Assembly: GCA_027578815.1 (NCBI GenBank)
Contig: JANBTH010000181.1
Span: 1-28,548 of the forward strand
Reading direction: 5' to 3'
Length of the DNA stretch: 28,548 nt
Origin: Coemansia sp. RSA 1804
Taxonomy: Eukaryota > Kickxellomycota > Kickxellomycetes > Kickxellales > Kickxellaceae
Notes under the pieces: model-generated
Told to the model about the DNA's origin: nothing
Database searches by the model: none
What the model saw: only the letters and a program-made list of their open reading frames with translations
Part shown: positions 1 to 9,616 of the stretch, in pieces
How the letters are laid out: every line of letters starts with the position of its first letter
Position numbering within the stretch: position 1 is the first letter of the stretch
Program-made: the position numbers and the translations under genes

Positions 1-1937
1 TTCTTGAATCGGTCTACGTTTCCGCCGTCTCCATCGTCTCCGCTGGAAGAGCTCTCTTCGGCAATAGCAGCAATGGTGGCTATATGGCTGTACGGGATCC
101 TGGTGCCAGGGATATTTCCATCCGAAATCTTGGGCAGCCGATTGCGGTTGATCTGCAGCGGCGACAACAAAGAAGAAGAAGAGGAAGGGTGTTGTGTAGG
201 AGGAGCAAGAGCCGAGAACGACGAAGCCCGCTTCATAATACCGCTTCCGCCACCAATACCCAAACCACCAAGCCCAATACCGCTGGGAGTCCAACCCAGC
301 TTCCTCACAGGAGAAGCAGGGGCAGTTGCGGTGCGTTCAATATTCGGAGAAGGCGGACACGAAGTAAGCACCTGTGCCGCGACCTCCACCGCATAACTGT
401 CCACAGCCTTCAGGTTATGCGACCGGTACTTTCCGTTCTTCAGCGTATACGCCAGCGGTTTAGCAGCAGGCTTGGTAGGCGATTTAGGACAGGTGCCAAC
501 GTACCCGCCAGACACCTTGTTCTTGAACTTGTTGGCAATCAGGATGGGATTCTTCTTCAGGCGATGGCGTTTCCTCTTGATGAAGGACTCTGCAATTCCG
601 CCGCCGCCGCCGCCAGGGGACGTGACGTCAACCACAACAAGGCTGGTTCCAGGCCCATTAACCGGATCGGCCGTCTGCGCAGTGCTGCTAATGCTGGCGC
701 CGACCCGCGGACGACGCCGGAGCCGAAGCCACCGCCTTCTGCGGACAAACGAGCGGGTCGCAGAGTGCCGGCCATGCCAGACGGACTGGCTGAAGCGCGA
801 AGAGTACTGCCACCCGTCATCGTCTACATCCAGCGTCATGTCTATGAGCCAGCGGGGCGACACCCACTGCCAGGACGGGTCGGGGAGCTGGAAGGAGTGG
901 ACGTTCGGCAGCGTCAGCTTCATTGCGGTGTCGCACCATGGCGGAGGGTCCATCGGATGCAGCCTACATTGTGCGAGGCAGGCGTGTATAGTAGAAGACA
1001 AGGATGTTAAATAAAAAAGTTGGTCAACAAAGGAAGTGGGGACTGGATTGACTGATTGATTGTGTGGTTAATTATGCGCAATCCAGATACATGCAAGGAG
1101 CAAGAAGCAAGAGTCTAATAATCGAAGAGAATGGGAAAAGGGGGAAAAGGTGGCACGTGGGAGGCATTGCACGTCTTTCACATGCAAGGAAAGGAGAGAA
1201 AAGAGAGAGACGGAGAAACAAATGCGAAAGCGAAAGAATTAAAGCCAAAGGAAACTTACAGTTTGGAGCTAAAGTTGGCCTTGCCGAGAAAGTTGAACCT
1301 ACACATTAATAAACGCACACACACGCATACGCATACACAGACTGTTAGCATACACATTAAGGCAGCTAGTATACAGAGAGACAAACGTGCTTTTACTTAC
1401 CCTCGCTGGCATTCGTAAAGCACGTCACATGAATACTCGAATTTAGCATCGTCAATAAGCTGTTTAGCGTCGCGAATGCGCGCGGTGATAGCGGTAGTGT
1501 AGAGCTGCAGCATGCGAGCACGATCCTTCTTCTCCAGAGAAGAAGAGAGCCCGCCATTTCCTACAGCCGCAAACGCAGTGCTGCTGCCGCCTCCGCTGCC
1601 TCCTCCAATAATGCGTGTCTTTGGAGCCTTGTTATCTCTGGCATCGTCAGAGTCCTCGTCATTGTCCCAGTCGGACTGCGCTCCATCCAAGTGTGCCGCC
1701 TCTGGCGCTGTGACGTTGTAGGGCCGATAGGCAAACGCTGGCGTCACCGATATCGGTATCCTGGGCAGTATGTCCTACAGCGCGGAGAGAGAGAGAAAGA
1801 GAGAAAAGGAAACTCCCAAGTGAGTTAGACCGCTTGTGGCTACATTAGCGAACAGAAATGCCGAGCATTCCGCCTTCAGCATTGGTGCATTGAGAGCATT
1901 TCCTTACCTGCGCCAAAGTGTCTTTTCGCCGTATCAT
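1..1937 (-). CDS. DysF (dysferlin-domain) protein, Mug65/Spo73/Pex30-like; 3' end beyond the left edge
   Basis: Spliced gene read on the minus strand; the stop lies outside the window. My model has exons 1937-1908, 1774-1401, 1298-1260 and 963-1, with introns starting GTAAG and ending TAG. The phases agree: the second exon ends CGA GG, the 39-nt micro-exon adds G and ends CT, and the last exon begins G. Joined, this gives a continuous DysF-N (VLYECQRGFNFLGKANFSSK, then LLHPMDPPPWCD, residues ~127-159). A DysF-C follows, with LPDPSWQWV, DVDDDGWQY, WHG and the basic run FVRRRRWLRLRRR (~174-232). Residues 11-126 hold an acidic Asp/Glu stretch and Gly/Ser runs; the C-terminal part seen is Ser/Pro/Gly-rich and probably disordered. 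Family knowledge: fungal DysF proteins act at peroxisome/ER contacts (Pex28-32) or in spore-membrane growth (Spo73/Mug65). The first exon (10 codons, in-frame TAG just upstream) is the least certain part; an N-terminal membrane region could lie on an exon I missed. Confidence 0.82.
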
Positions 1938-2690
1938 CCTCGGTGGCTAGTGTGTCTTTGCTGTCTCCCGCAAGAACCAGCGACAGGAGCGAATGAGAAC
2001 TTTCCCCCCGCCTATGAGCAAGATAGATACACAAAAAGCGATAAATGAATTGCAACGTAATGTAGTAAAGCCAAAAGGGGAAAAAGTACAAAAGGTGAAG
2101 AGTAGTCTATAAAGAAGAAGAGGAAGCAGAACACACGCACGCACGCACTACAATAAAAAGGGCGCCGGTCTTGAGGAAAAGGAAAAGGCAGAAAAGAGAA
2201 GAAAAAGAACTAAACACACTTTCTTGCTGCTGTCTCTAATTTATTTATCGCAATACAAGACGAACAATCAAGCTTTTCTTCAAACAAAAAAAGCACGCAC
2301 AAGAAATAGGAAAAGAGGAAAAGAGAGAAGGGAAAACCATCATGCCCGCCGGTTTCCGAAAGAGAGTGGGAGTGACGACGACGACAGCGAGTCAGCGCCA
2401 GTCCAAGAAATGGAAAAAAAAAAAGCAAAGTGCACCACCCTTTTTTATCCACTTGCAATTATTCATTCCACACTATTTTTTTTCGCATCCAGCCAGCACG
2501 CATGACTTGCTGTTGGGCTTGACTTTATCCAAGCAAAGCAAAGGGCGCCTTTTCCCATTTTTTACATTTTCCTGCCGGCCTAGCGAGCCAACCAGCATGC
2601 TTTATTTCTTAATCAGATGACCACGGCCGCAAATTTCCTTAATCAGGCTCCAGCCAGTAGTCCAACAACTGGGCACCCTTTATTGTGCAG
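1938..2690. other. Intergenic region between ELP3 3' end and DysF gene 5' end
   Basis: About 750 bases with no supported gene. It holds the probable promoter of the DysF gene (minus strand), a short ACGC/ACAC-type run near 2130-2150, and purine/pyrimidine-rich tracts. The short reading frames here have no recognisable protein features. A missed first exon of the DysF gene could lie here. Confidence 0.5.
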
Positions 2691-4340
2691 CTACAGCAGC
2701 CACTTTGACATGTACGGCCCGTCCAGCTCGTAGCCAAGCCTGCGGTAGTAATGGCGGGTGCCGACGCCGCTGATAACAGCCAGCTTGACGGACCCATGCT
2801 CATCGCGCGCAATGCGCTCGGCCTCCTCCATCAGCAGGGAGCCAAAGCCCTGGTGCTGGAACTTTTTCGGGTCCCGCGAATGCACGGGCACAACGCTGCC
2901 ATACACATGCAGCTCGCGCACAATCGAGCACGGGCCGCCGCAGTCGGCCAGCTCGGGCCGGAATGTCTCGGGCGAGCACTTGCGCAGCCGCAGCAGGCCG
3001 ATCAGGATATCCTGGTCAGGGTCCTCGTACGACAGAAAGGTCTCCCATCCGCCGTTGGCAGCGTAGTCGCGGCGGATAAGCTCCACCTGGTCGGGCTGCA
3101 CCCTGGTGTGAATATCGACGATGCCGACCTCGCGGGTCCGCACATCGCGACACTGCGTGCCCAGATCGCGCATCCGCTGCAGCGCCAGCTCGCGCAGGTT
3201 GCCGTACTCGACTCCCGAGCTGACCAGCGGCATCGGGATGTCGCGCTGCACGCGGTAGACGCGCGTCCATGGCGGAACAAGCGCCAGGATCCGCGCAACA
3301 AGATCCACCAGCGCGTTGGGCGTGTAGTTGCGGTACCGGCCGGTTCTCCATAGCTCATACAGCCCGGTTCCTCGGATCACCAGCGTCGGGTACAGCTTGA
3401 GTCCGTCGGAGCGGAACAGCGGGTTCTCAAAGTACTCCTTGAACTGGTCGATGTCCCGCTCCATCCCGACGTTGGGCAGATCGGGCATCATGTGAGCGAC
3501 AACCTTGTAGCCGGCATCCTTGGCCAGCTGGAACGACTCGCATACCGCGCGCACCGTGTGGCCGCGGTTGGTGTCGCGCGCAACATCCTCGTAGACGCTC
3601 TGCACGCCCAGCTCCAGCCGAGTGCATCCGTACCGCAGCATATGGCTCAGATGCGGCTTGAGCGCAGCGTCCGGTCGCGTCTCAATCGTGATGCCAATGC
3701 ACTTGGTTTCGCTCTGCTCGCTCATCCGCACCGCCTCGTCCACGTTGCTGCTGCGATGGCCCGACAGCGCATCGTGCAGATTCATGATGAACCAGTTGCG
3801 GTACTCCTCGCCCAGCGACATGAACGTGCCGCCCATAACGATGAACTCTACCTTGTCGACGCTGTGTCCGAGCGCCTTGAGCTGCTCCACGCGCCCGCGC
3901 GCCTGCTCATACGGGTCGTATCGCGCCCGGATGGCGCGCATACTTGTGGGCTCGTATCCCGTGTACGACTGAGTCGAGTACTCAAAGTCAGAATCCGGGC
4001 CTCCCGGGCAGTACACGCAGATGTTGCCGGTCATCGCAATGTGCGGACACCTGTGCGGCTTGCACATCACTGCCACAACCGCTATCCCCGACGCTGTGCG
4101 CACGGGCTTTGCCTTCAGACTCGGCAGAAGCTGCTTCCGGTGCTGCTCCGGAATCGCCGCTATTATGTCCACCAGGCGCGGTTGCGACGACAGCTGGTTC
4201 AGCCGCGAGTATTTTGCTTTCACTGCATTCAGATTCACGCTCTCTCCGCGTCCGTGTGCCTCCACCACCTCTGCTACTATCTCTGCGCACGTCTTGACCA
4301 GCCGCTCTGCGTGGGAGGACTGCGGCGCCTTCTTCTTCAT
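2691..4340 (-). CDS. ELP3: Elongator complex catalytic subunit Elp3 (tRNA U34 carboxymethyluridine synthase)
   Basis: Complete 549-residue single-exon gene, close to the usual ~550-residue Elp3 length. Family knowledge: Elp3 makes cm5U at the wobble position of tRNAs from acetyl-CoA and S-adenosylmethionine within the Elongator complex. A radical-SAM domain holds the Elp3-type CX9CX2C cluster motif (C98, C108, C111, within MCKPHRCPHIAMTGNICVYC). It is followed by the conserved YEPTSMRAIRARYDPYEQAR and FIVMGGTFMSL segments. The C-terminal GNAT acetyltransferase domain has the acetyl-CoA loop HQGFGSLL at ~496-503 and ends GTRHYYRRLGYELDGPYMSKWLL (~531 onward). I chose the ATG giving MKKKAPQSSH; the frame stays open 41 codons upstream, but that stretch is hydrophobic, low in complexity and unlike Elp3. 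No motif is missing, so it should be active. Confidence 0.97.
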   Translation of the reverse strand: MKKKAPQSSHAERLVKTCAEIVAEVVEAHGRGESVNLNAVKAKYSRLNQLSSQPRLVDIIAAIPEQHRKQLLPSLKAKPVRTASGIAVVAVMCKPHRCPHIAMTGNICVYCPGGPDSDFEYSTQSYTGYEPTSMRAIRARYDPYEQARGRVEQLKALGHSVDKVEFIVMGGTFMSLGEEYRNWFIMNLHDALSGHRSSNVDEAVRMSEQSETKCIGITIETRPDAALKPHLSHMLRYGCTRLELGVQSVYEDVARDTNRGHTVRAVCESFQLAKDAGYKVVAHMMPDLPNVGMERDIDQFKEYFENPLFRSDGLKLYPTLVIRGTGLYELWRTGRYRNYTPNALVDLVARILALVPPWTRVYRVQRDIPMPLVSSGVEYGNLRELALQRMRDLGTQCRDVRTREVGIVDIHTRVQPDQVELIRRDYAANGGWETFLSYEDPDQDILIGLLRLRKCSPETFRPELADCGGPCSIVRELHVYGSVVPVHSRDPKKFQHQGFGSLLMEEAERIARDEHGSVKLAVISGVGTRHYYRRLGYELDGPYMSKWLL

Positions 4341-4587
4341 CTTTAATGTGTCTAATTGGAATGTCCGTCGATAGAAGCAAAATACAATAATATGTGGGTG
4401 TGGAAAAGAAAAGATTAAAAGGAAAGGATTGGAAAAAAAAGAGTTGATATTAAATTGCTGCACTTTTTTTTTTTTGCTTTTGACAACTCGGCTCGCTCAT
4501 TTTAAAAAAAGGCTTTAGAAAAAATAAACGTTTTATTATTTCTTGTCATGAGCCGAGCCGAATGCGAGCCGTTTTATTTTTACTTGG
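4341..4587. promoter_or_regulatory. ELP3 upstream region
   Basis: Spacer between the ELP3 start and the MITE. It has a long T run near 4466-4477 and AT-rich sequence. No specific factor site can be named. The MITE sits about 250 bases upstream of the ELP3 start, so it bounds or alters the promoter. Confidence 0.3.
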
Positions 4588-4813
4588 TAGGTTAGTCTGA
4601 CGGATAACGAAGGATTGGGTTACCCTCCCGCCGACGTCCCTGAGGAACGGTGAGGTTTTGCACAGCATGGTTTTTCCAAGGAGGAGGAAACCCCAGTTTA
4701 TTACGTAGAAATTTTGACAATATGCATGTGTACGCAAGTTCTTAAAATATAAACAATGAGCGGGGCTTGAAAGGGCCTTCACCCAATCCTTCGTTAGCCG
4801 TCAGACTAACCTA
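4588..4813. mobile_element. MITE (non-autonomous DNA transposon) with 33-bp terminal inverted repeats
   Basis: Bases 4588-4620 and 4781-4813 are inverted repeats matching at 32 of 33 positions; the only difference is a/c at 4604 against its partner. The arms begin TAGGTTAGTCTGACGG and continue into AACGAAGGATTGGGT. The outer TA on both sides can be read as a TA target-site duplication, leaving a 222-bp element at 4590-4811. The interior has no coding capacity. TA targets and TIRs point to mobilisation by a Tc1/mariner- or pogo-type transposase, which is an inference because no transposase is in the window. The element keeps several CpGs, and its arms are nearly identical, so insertion looks fairly recent. 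Confidence 0.85.
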
Positions 4814-5473
4814 TCAATAGAAAAGCGGCATTAACCCGCATTCCAGAAATCTTCCTTTCTTTGGTTAGCTTATGGAAACTTGAAAGAAAATTTTTATTTA
4901 GTGAGCATATGTGCACATAGGTTTTATAATAATTGCTGGGACCTTGTTTGTTAAAAAGAAAATTATCATCAAGCTGATTTCCAGAAAGAGTACGTGTTGC
5001 TGTAGTTACACATTGGGCATTCTAACTGCTGCAAACTGGCAGTATCTAGATGTGTTTACACATGCCTTGTTATATAACAAAGAAATTACAAGTGTACATT
5101 ATAGGTATTCTTACCAAAAGATTGCACAAAACTGACCAGAGCACGATAGATTGACAACGTGAATCAAATTACAGTTTTATTTCACTTCACACAAACCTTA
5201 CTTTTGTTAATACTTTTTTATAACAAACTATACAGTCAAGATTATGTAAAGTTTAAAGAAACAACATTGCGGCGTCTTTCTACTTTGCAAATATTATAGT
5301 AAGCTATCTTGTATTCAATCATAAAAGCTAAAAAATCTATTCCAACCTCAAAATCTACTTAGCTTGAACCCGTATAAACCATATTTATTTCTGTTATAAT
5401 GGCTGCAACACCAGTCTGTGCATGGCTAAAAAGAAAATATAAAAGCAGACTTGAGAACATTTGCCAATATTTT
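4814..5473. other. AT-rich intergenic stretch (start of island 1)
   Basis: Gene-poor AT-rich DNA. A 74-codon frame at 4911-5135 has no coding character that I recognise. Nothing else is supported. Confidence 0.5.
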
Positions 5474-5653
5474 TTACTTTTCCACAATTTCTCCTTTTAG
5501 CGAATAACGCCTTTCTCCAGGTGTTATCACAACCCTTCTTTCTGCTCCGGAAGTTGGTGCTGGAGCTTTAGGAGGAATTGGAGCGTCTTCCAACTGGGAT
5601 TTAGTAAACGCTTTTTTAATACCTGATAGCTTATTTTTAAGTTTGCTACTCAT
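5474..5653 (-). CDS. Small uncharacterised ORF, 59 residues
   Basis: ATG at 5653 gives a 59-residue protein with a basic N-terminus (MSSKLKNKLSGIKKAFTK), a Pro/Ala-rich middle (APIPPKAPAPTSG) and a charged tail (RRVVITPGERRYSLKGEIVEK without its last residues being distinctive). The frame is open for about 40 more codons upstream without an ATG, so this could be the last exon of a longer spliced gene, although I found no convincing donor exon. It still contains CpG dinucleotides, unlike the recombinase and helicase remnants. I do not recognise the family; the composition looks more like a short disordered protein than random AT-rich DNA. Confidence 0.35.
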   Translation of the reverse strand: MSSKLKNKLSGIKKAFTKSQLEDAPIPPKAPAPTSGAERRVVITPGERRYSLKGEIVEK

Positions 5654-6432
5654 ATTTCTTTGCTTGCAATGTCTTGTAGGTTTTAAAATCCTTGTATTGT
5701 GAAGAATGAAGAATGAATCTAGTGAATGTGGAATTGGCTGCCATAAGCGTTTTCTTTTATAATCTTTTAACAACCACTCTACAAAATTTTTTTACTGAAA
5801 AATCAATCATTTTATTGAACACAACATTTTGTGCTTACAGAAAGTACAATGAAAAAGTCATCAGCGCCAAAAGTAGTGAAAACTAATTGAACAGTCAAAA
5901 ACACAATGTCTTTATTGATAATTACTAAAATCAGTGTAGTAATAATGACATAATACACCCACACCAACATGGCAAATAAACAATACTATAGAGGTTCATA
6001 ATGACGTATTTTGTCTATTTAAGCATATGGAAATGATAAACATTTAGCAGTGGTTTCGGCAAATAAACAATATAATCGTATTTTCTTAACATTTTGGTAT
6101 TGGCTAGCCTCATAGTTAAACAAATTAATTAGATATTATATTATGTTTTCATATTCAAAAGTTAAACACGCACTCAACCTTTCACACAACTTTTTGTAAT
6201 AAGAAATATGACAGCATATTGGATACGGATTATTTATTGTCAAAAATAGAGCACATGTCCGATTACTGACAACAACATTTCCTGAGGGCAAAATATTGCG
6301 TAATTTCTATTTTAAAACTTGAATTTTGTATAGACGGCAGGCAATTGGTTGTTGTTACTATAAAATCACCTATAAGCTTTTTAACAAATAAAATGCAGAC
6401 CAGCCGGCATTAATGTACGTTGTAATAGGAAG
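5654..6432. other. AT-rich intergenic stretch in island 1
   Basis: No gene supported. A 15-bp direct repeat (GGCAAATAAACAATA) occurs at 5971 and 6058, 87 bp apart. Otherwise nothing recognisable is present. Confidence 0.5.
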
Positions 6433-6828
6433 CTAGTTGGTATTAGCTGGGGAAAAAGAAAAACAACAAGCTGCACAGGCGATTGCATTTCTAAATGATT
6501 TTTCTATAGCTATAAAACTTTTGCTTCTTTTATCCACAACCAGGACAATATAATTTCCGTTATTACTACTGTTAAAATAATGCTGAATAAGTTGGTTGTC
6601 GTCCATAATCACATTCTGGATAGTTCTAAATTCTAGATATTGATGGTTCATTTCTATTCTAACGCCAATATACCACTTGGCTCCTTCAGCAGGCTCATCG
6701 TCGGGGATAAAGTCAACATAGCTTTTGCCTGTTTCAAATTGAAATGTAATCTTCATTCTTAAAAAATTGTAAACGTATAGTAATAGAAGGGGCAGAGTAA
6801 TAGAATGGATTAAAGTAATATCGAGCAT
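6433..6828 (-). CDS. Uncharacterised 131-residue protein with hydrophobic N-terminus
   Basis: ATG at 6828 gives 131 residues. The first ~24 (MLDITLIHSITLPLLLLYVY onward) are hydrophobic and could be a signal peptide or membrane anchor. An internal ATG at residue 25 (MKITFQFETGKSYVDFIPDD) would give a soluble 107-residue form. The body alternates beta-like segments (KWYIGVRIEM, YLEFRTIQNVIM, NYIVLVVDKRSKSFIAIEK), suggesting a small beta-rich fold. It ends with a Cys/Ala/Phe-rich tail (AIACAACCFSFSPANTN). A TATA-like CTATAAATTT lies about 30 bases before the upstream ATG. CpGs are retained. I do not recognise the family. The length, TATA-like site and protein-like composition favour a real gene, but a spurious frame cannot be excluded. 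Confidence 0.42.
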   Translation of the reverse strand: MLDITLIHSITLPLLLLYVYNFLRMKITFQFETGKSYVDFIPDDEPAEGAKWYIGVRIEMNHQYLEFRTIQNVIMDDNQLIQHYFNSSNNGNYIVLVVDKRSKSFIAIEKSFRNAIACAACCFSFSPANTN

Positions 6829-7185
6829 ATTGGCAAAACAAAGCTGATAGAGTCCAAATTTATAGTTTTTTGGTTTATGCCCAGTTATCCAACTTTAAAC
6901 AAACTACCTTATTGTAAAAGTAAGCGCTTTTTGTTTTATTGTGAGAATTATATTCTAACTTCTTAGGCTATTATTACAGAGTCATTTCCTTGATGTCATT
7001 CGTGAATGCTGATAAAATTATTATCATGAAAACCACTTTCCATTAGAATAAAAATAATAAAAGCTGTATTGGAAAGCTGCTGTATTAGTTGCAAATCACC
7101 ATCACTCTGCATGTCACATTTTGTCATCACTTGCTAATTCAGCTATAAAAGACTATATTTAACAACTGCAATTCTTTATCACAAA
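6829..7185. other. AT-rich spacer upstream of repeat copy A
   Basis: No gene supported. A TATA-like TATAAAAG at 7144-7151 lies 35 bases before repeat copy A and may be the promoter of the element to which the repeat belongs. Confidence 0.4.
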
Positions 7186-7461
7186 TGCAAAGAACTAGAC
7201 TGAGGAGGAGGAGGAGGAACTTGGAATATATATTGCTCTGTTTATAAATAAGAATAAGTCTAATAATAAACTAAGGAAAAGAAAAAAAGTAATAACTTGC
7301 AATGTCTCCGCCAGGGTATTTAACTGCCCTGTTACTAGGCCAGCTGTAATCAGGGCTAAATTCCCTTATGATTTAATCTTCAATAAAATCACGTGGCAAT
7401 GCAGATGTTATCACAAGCTGTAAACACAGCTAAAACGTGTGCCGCAGATACAAGCATAACA
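7186..7461 (+). repeat. Dispersed ~270-bp repeat, copy A
   Basis: First of four copies (others at 22599-22860, 23513-23779 on the minus strand, and 25809-26085). The copies share a start TGYAAAGAACTAGACTGAGG (TGYAAARARYTAGACTGAG across all four), a purine-rich segment, an AATAAA-containing AT-rich segment, a core CTGCCCTGTTACTAGGCCAG with a GCCCTG/CAGGGC stem in A and C, and an end near ATACAAGCRTGACA. The ends read TG...CA as in LTRs, but I see no target-site duplication at any copy. Copy A keeps CpGs (CACGTG, ACGTGTGCCGC) that are TG or CA in the older copies. It runs straight into a tyrosine-recombinase reading frame. It could be an LTR, a 5' module of a recombinase element, or a MITE-like unit. 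Confidence 0.85.
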
Positions 7462-7462
7462 A

Positions 7463-7824
7463 AGATGGTAGTCTGGCTGAATACCAATGAGCAGCGAGAT
7501 TGCCTGGTCAAAGCATTGACAGCCTACATAGAATGGCACAAGAGCAAACGAGAGTGGTTATCATGTGAAGCAATCTTCTTGAATCCATTTGCATGTATGC
7601 CAGAAGAACAACAGTACTTACCAGCTACATTGGCACAAGTCAGCAAATGGCTGATGTGAGTATACAAAGAGTGTGGCATCCAAGACTCCTCACACAAAAT
7701 TAGAGTGGTTGCCATGACAGACCATGAAGCATATGGTGCTACCAGGGAGCAGATCTGCCATATGGGCAGATGGTCAGATTGCTCACAGACCATGGAACTC
7801 TACATCCAGGATGGCCCTCTATGA
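7463..7824 (+). pseudogene. Tyrosine recombinase, C-terminal catalytic fragment (DIRS/Ngaro/Crypton-like)
   Basis: One frame, interrupted by a TGA at 7657-7659, encodes the C-terminal half of a tyrosine recombinase. The visible catalytic landmarks are H-K-I-R (HxxR; 7693-7704) in SSHKIRVVAM, MGRWSD (GRW; 7765-7773) and the probable nucleophile Tyr in MELYIQ (7801-7803). Spacing and motifs match the HSxR...GRWSSD...YI pattern of DIRS/Ngaro/Crypton and phage-like recombinases. The upstream part CLVKALTAYIEWHKSKREW resembles the C-P-V-x-A-L-x-x-Y region before the catalytic box. The N-terminal half is absent: the frame begins at the end of repeat copy A. The internal TGA sits where Arg (CGA) would fit, so one C-to-T change explains it. 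Inactive as it stands. Confidence 0.72.
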
Positions 7825-8125
7825 CATTCAGCAGAGAAAAAGGTCAAACCATCACCTTAAGGAGAAGGACCCAATCTGGAGTTAGCCAGAGGGCTAATCA
7901 GGATTATATTTGGCAATTGAATCTAATTTATAGATTCTAATTGTTCTTTTTTCCAGTTTAATCACTCACCTTATTTACAACACTTTAAGCTCACTTTATT
8001 AACTAGCATTTGCATATAATTAAAAGATAATGTAGACTATGACACCAATTTGCTCATCATCACTAAATGTTGCTTTTACAGCAGCAGCAACATTATCCTT
8101 GTTTGGGGCCTATATCAATTTCCTT
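7825..8125. other. Decayed sequence downstream of the recombinase fragment
   Basis: No gene supported. The first ~60 bases still look like degraded element sequence. A short palindrome (GAATCTA at 7919-7925, TAGATTC at 7931-7937) is present. Confidence 0.35.
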
Positions 8126-8329
8126 CTAATCAAAGTATCCAGTTTTCGGCTGGTGTGTTTTTGCTTTTCTCTGAGTATAATCAGAACATGCCCTAATAGC
8201 TTCCAACATGCTACCTCCATGATAATTATTTAAATGAGCATTGTATTCAGCCTTGCCTTTAAATGTTATTTTGTCATTGCTGCCACAGTCGCATTGAAAG
8301 TCTGTTTTAGGTGGAAGATTACCAGGCAT
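8126..8329 (-). CDS. Mini zinc-finger ORF 1 (67 residues, CxC-type finger)
   Basis: ATG at 8329 gives 67 residues starting MPGNLPPKTDFQCDCGSNDK. C13 and C15 (CxCG) with H32 and H37 in AEYNAHLNNYHGG form a single C2H2-like finger with only one residue between the cysteines and 16 before the first His. A polar, basic C-terminus follows (RKAKTHQPKTGYFD). It resembles mini zinc-finger ORF 2 in the other island (24885-24977) in the M-x-G-N start, the CxCG knuckle and the F-x3-AE-...-H-x3/4 helix. Such fingers usually bind nucleic acid or protein; the function here is unknown. It could belong to the same mobile system as the neighbouring recombinase remnant, or be an independent small gene. It could also be one exon of a longer gene. 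Confidence 0.5.
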   Translation of the reverse strand: MPGNLPPKTDFQCDCGSNDKITFKGKAEYNAHLNNYHGGSMLEAIRACSDYTQRKAKTHQPKTGYFD

Positions 8330-9616
8330 TGTTATAGGTAAATTATCAATTGGTTAATAAATATGTAGTAAATGTTTAATACAGAAAATTAAAAAGAATG
8401 CAAGAATAGCAATGCCTGTCAGGCAAACTGTTTTCTTTTATTATATATATTGGCTGCATTTTTTCTTTTTTTATACAAACATCTATTTTCAAGCTTTACA
8501 ATCAATGGCAATACATTTTTCAGGTATATATTAAAATTACATATGATGTGTATAACACGTGTCTGCGTGGTCAAGTCAGCATCTTTTTTTTTGCATTGAG
8601 AAGATTGGTTGCTTAAGAAGGATTGGGCACATGTAACGTATGGCCATATCTGGATGTTTCATATTTATTCTGCAATAGTACCGGTCTTCCCTATTAAAAT
8701 CATATTAAAAATTATAATGCATATGCAGTCCAATACCACTGTTTAAAGTGCTCAATGCTAAAAATTAATTATTTTTAACAAACAATTTATTTGGGAATGC
8801 AAAGAGGTGCGTTATTCATATTTGATAAATGTTTGATAGATGTTAGAAAATATGGATGAAATGCAAAAAAATTTATTTTTTATATGCCTTTAGCTTAAAA
8901 GATTTTTATCATAAAATTCATTATATACAATAGGATTAGCAAGATGAAAAGAAGGGGTCGAATGTGCAAATCATATTATGCTTGTCGTGCAAAGACAGGA
9001 GGAGACTATGTGAGAATAAATAATTAATAAATGCGTACGAATATTCCTGCCACATGTTTGAATGACCAAAACCAGAAATAAGAGATACTGGAAATCGAAG
9101 CACCCAAATAAAAATCCACATCTTATTAATTTAGAAATATAGCTGTCTCATAAATATTACTCCCACGAGCCTTTGGCCTGCACTTGTCACTCTCCCGCAG
9201 CTACTATGCTGCCAGCTGTCCATTACTGTTGAGGTTGGCAACATATAATTAAATAAGGTATTCACAGTCTTTGCGTATGGAGAAGCGCTAACGTGTGACG
9301 ATTTTCATTCTTCTTTGAATCTCATGCCGCATGATGCTGATCAGATCCGGGGCAGTTTGTCGTGATTAAACCCCACACGCATGACATTCCCATTTTCGCC
9401 AATTTTACCATCCGCTCGTTTGTTTGTTTGTTTCGTTTTGTTTGCCCTAATGCTGTGGATCTTTGCGCTAGGCAAAAACAATAGCCGCGGTAGTGCGTTT
9501 TTTGGTTTGGTTTGTTTTGATAATCTCTTTTCCCCGCTTCCTTTCTACATTTAAGAATCCATACACCGCAATCTGTACACATATTATAGTAAACTTTTTT
9601 CTTTGTTATTGTCTAG
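8330..9616. other. AT-rich spacer and promoter region of the FHIP gene
   Basis: No gene supported across about 1.3 kb. Base composition shifts toward GC after ~9150, marking the end of island 1. The last ~300 bases contain T/G-rich tracts (repeated TTTG near 9417-9450) and should hold the FHIP promoter and 5' leader. No tRNA-like cloverleaf was recognised. Confidence 0.45.

Noticed and set aside
84..1014. Long Arg-rich plus-strand frames (308 and 180 codons)
   Set aside because: Shadows of the minus-strand DysF gene, whose translation has clear domain motifs; the plus-strand products are low-complexity Arg-rich sequence.
3492..4346. 284-codon plus-strand frame
   Set aside because: Antisense shadow of ELP3 in GC-rich coding DNA.
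7186..7461. Calling the 270-bp repeat a proven LTR
   Set aside because: TG...CA ends and an AATAAA fit an LTR, but no copy has a target-site duplication and no gag-pol sequence is linked to it.
8615..8630. GAAGGATTGGG, like part of the MITE arm
   Set aside because: Only 11 bases match and there is no partner arm nearby; probably chance.
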